The notes beneath the pieces were generated by a model. The model was not told the origin of the DNA, searched no databases, and saw only the letters and a program-made list of their open reading frames with translations. Below are positions 63,060-64,000 of a DNA stretch of 64,000 nucleotides, in pieces. A program made the position numbers and the translations under genes. Within the stretch, counting starts at the first letter, position 1; each line of letters starts with the position of its first letter. Location: assembly GCA_015709715.1 (NCBI GenBank), contig CP054184.1, forward strand, positions 3,147,001-3,211,000, in the 5' to 3' direction. The DNA is from Nitrospira sp. Its GTDB lineage: Bacteria; Nitrospirota; Nitrospiria; Nitrospirales; Nitrospiraceae.

Positions 63060-64000
63060 ATGAAACCGTCTTTCATCCTGAGCGGCTTGTTTTGCCTGTT
63101 CTTCTGCGTGTTCTGTCTTAGCGATCCATCGGCCGGGGCGCCGCCCGATCCTGGCTCGGCTCCGGAGCGGCCGGAGCTTCGTCTGACCCTTCGGGAAGCG
63201 ATGGAGGCGGCCGTGGATAACAACCCCAATGTGCGCCTGTTTAAGGAACGGATCGAGACGGCGCGGGCTGCGAGCAAGACGCAGCTCGGCGCCCTATTGC
63301 CCAACCTTTCCTCGAACGTCCGCCAGACGAGGCAAAACGTCTTTCTGGGAACGATCGGATTGGCGCCGGTTCGCACGGACCCGTTCAGCATCTTTGATGC
63401 TCGGGCGAATGTGTCTCAGTCGCTGTTCAGCCTGAGCTTGATCCAGCGGTGGCGTGCCTCACGAGAGGCCCTGAAGGTGGCGGAGTTGGAGTCGGAGTCG
63501 ACAAAGTTCGACACGATGTCGGCCGTCGGTTTGCTGTATGTCGAGGCGCTCAAAGCCGAGGCAACGGTCAATACCAGGAGTGCCAATATGCAGTTGTTCG
63601 AGGAACTCCTCGAACTGGCCAGGAACCGACGTGGGGGCGGGATGGGGACGGGGCTAGATACCGCCCGCTTGGAGGCGCAATTGGAGAATGAGCGTCAGCA
63701 ACTTGCCATAGCCCGCTCGGAAGTGGAACGGCTCAAGATCAATATTTTGCACGGACTGGGTTTTGCCTTCGATGTTCGACTGGTCCTCACTGATTCCCTC
63801 AAATTGGAAGTGCCGGAGCCTCCCAACGAGGAGGCGGCGGTGGTGACAGCGATGAATCAGCGTATGGAAGTCAAGGCCCAGCAGCAGCGGATAAGGACGG
63901 CATCGCTCACGTTGAATTCCACTGAAACTGAACGGGTGCCGTCGCTGGCGGCACAGGGAGACTACGGCCTGATCGGAAACCGAATGCACAACACGCTCGA
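63060..64000 (+). CDS. TolC-family outer-membrane channel (3' end outside window)
   Basis: The frame opens at ATG 63060 (AAAGGGG upstream) and stays open to the last base, giving about 313 residues. A signal peptide (about 1-27, cleaved near PSAGAPP) is followed by an OEP repeat: LTLREAMEAAVDNNPNVRLFKERIETARA, then LLPNLSSNVRQTRQ and VSQSLFSLSLIQRWRASREALKVAE. This is the outer-membrane channel expected for a trans-envelope export machine and completes the set with the HlyD-like proteins. Confidence 0.93.
   Translation, partial: MKPSFILSGLFCLFFCVFCLSDPSAGAPPDPGSAPERPELRLTLREAMEAAVDNNPNVRLFKERIETARAASKTQLGALLPNLSSNVRQTRQNVFLGTIGLAPVRTDPFSIFDARANVSQSLFSLSLIQRWRASREALKVAELESESTKFDTMSAVGLLYVEALKAEATVNTRSANMQLFEELLELARNRRGGGMGTGLDTARLEAQLENERQQLAIARSEVERLKINILHGLGFAFDVRLVLTDSLKLEVPEPPNEEAAVVTAMNQRMEVKAQQQRIRTASLTLNSTETERVPSLAAQGDYGLIGNRMHNTL

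Noticed and set aside
1-64000. CRISPR arrays, rRNA genes, prophage structural genes
   Set aside because: No regularly spaced short repeats, rRNA-like sequence or phage head/tail genes were seen on reading.

Overview
This 64 kb window is a high-GC bacterial chromosome segment that looks most like Nitrospira or a close relative in Nitrospirota. This is an inference from gene content: a very large multicopper oxidase, a CxxC small protein of a type I associate with Nitrospira, phosphoketolase with acetate kinase, several RND pumps, and strong AAAGGAGG-type ribosome binding sites. No rRNA or other decisive marker is present.

Layout. 1-4.2 kb: 3' part of a large multicopper oxidase, two hairpins, a DsbA-like thiol protein and a small exported protein. 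4.3-9.7 kb: a carbon operon of acetate kinase, phosphoketolase, HAD hydrolase and a Tat-exported aldo/keto reductase. 9.7-13 kb: a DUF4124 protein and a lower-GC PaeR7I/XhoI-type restriction-modification pair with an intact methylase and a doubly frameshifted nuclease. 13.2-23.5 kb: O-methyltransferase, DUF1328, LemA/DUF2207, a triple-GAF sigma-54 activator, DedA-rhodanese, a TPR protein and a TerB/Coq4-like protein. 23.7-32.9 kb: an RND adaptor and pump, then STAS, hemerythrin, a polytopic membrane protein, a SufT-like protein, a catabolic acetolactate synthase and a Crp/Fnr regulator. 33-39 kb: a lipoprotein and an ECF42-type sigma factor cassette with DGPF (YCII) proteins, DUF1579, a BNR propeller protein and a MoaD/ThiS-like protein. 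39.4-45.2 kb: a complete adaptor-pump-outer-membrane RND operon. 45.2-53 kb: small membrane and lipoproteins, glycogen branching enzyme, tRNA-Glu and a gene-poor accessory stretch with an IS3-family element.

53.6-64 kb is the most striking region. Seven same-strand genes are arranged as a dedicated export machine: a GAF-HlyD adaptor, a PqqD-M50 protease-lipoyl membrane protein, a SecA-like ATPase lacking the canonical C-terminal third, a short HlyD-like periplasmic protein, a 688-residue exoprotein, a second HlyD-like protein and a TolC-family channel running off the window. The exoprotein carries an LEPR-XLL-like N-terminal tag, two near-identical 120-residue-spaced repeats with Ser/Thr-rich linkers, and a propeller-like C-terminus. 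I infer that the flanking proteins process and export it. I know of no characterised system with this exact composition, and this is the best candidate here for an undescribed system.
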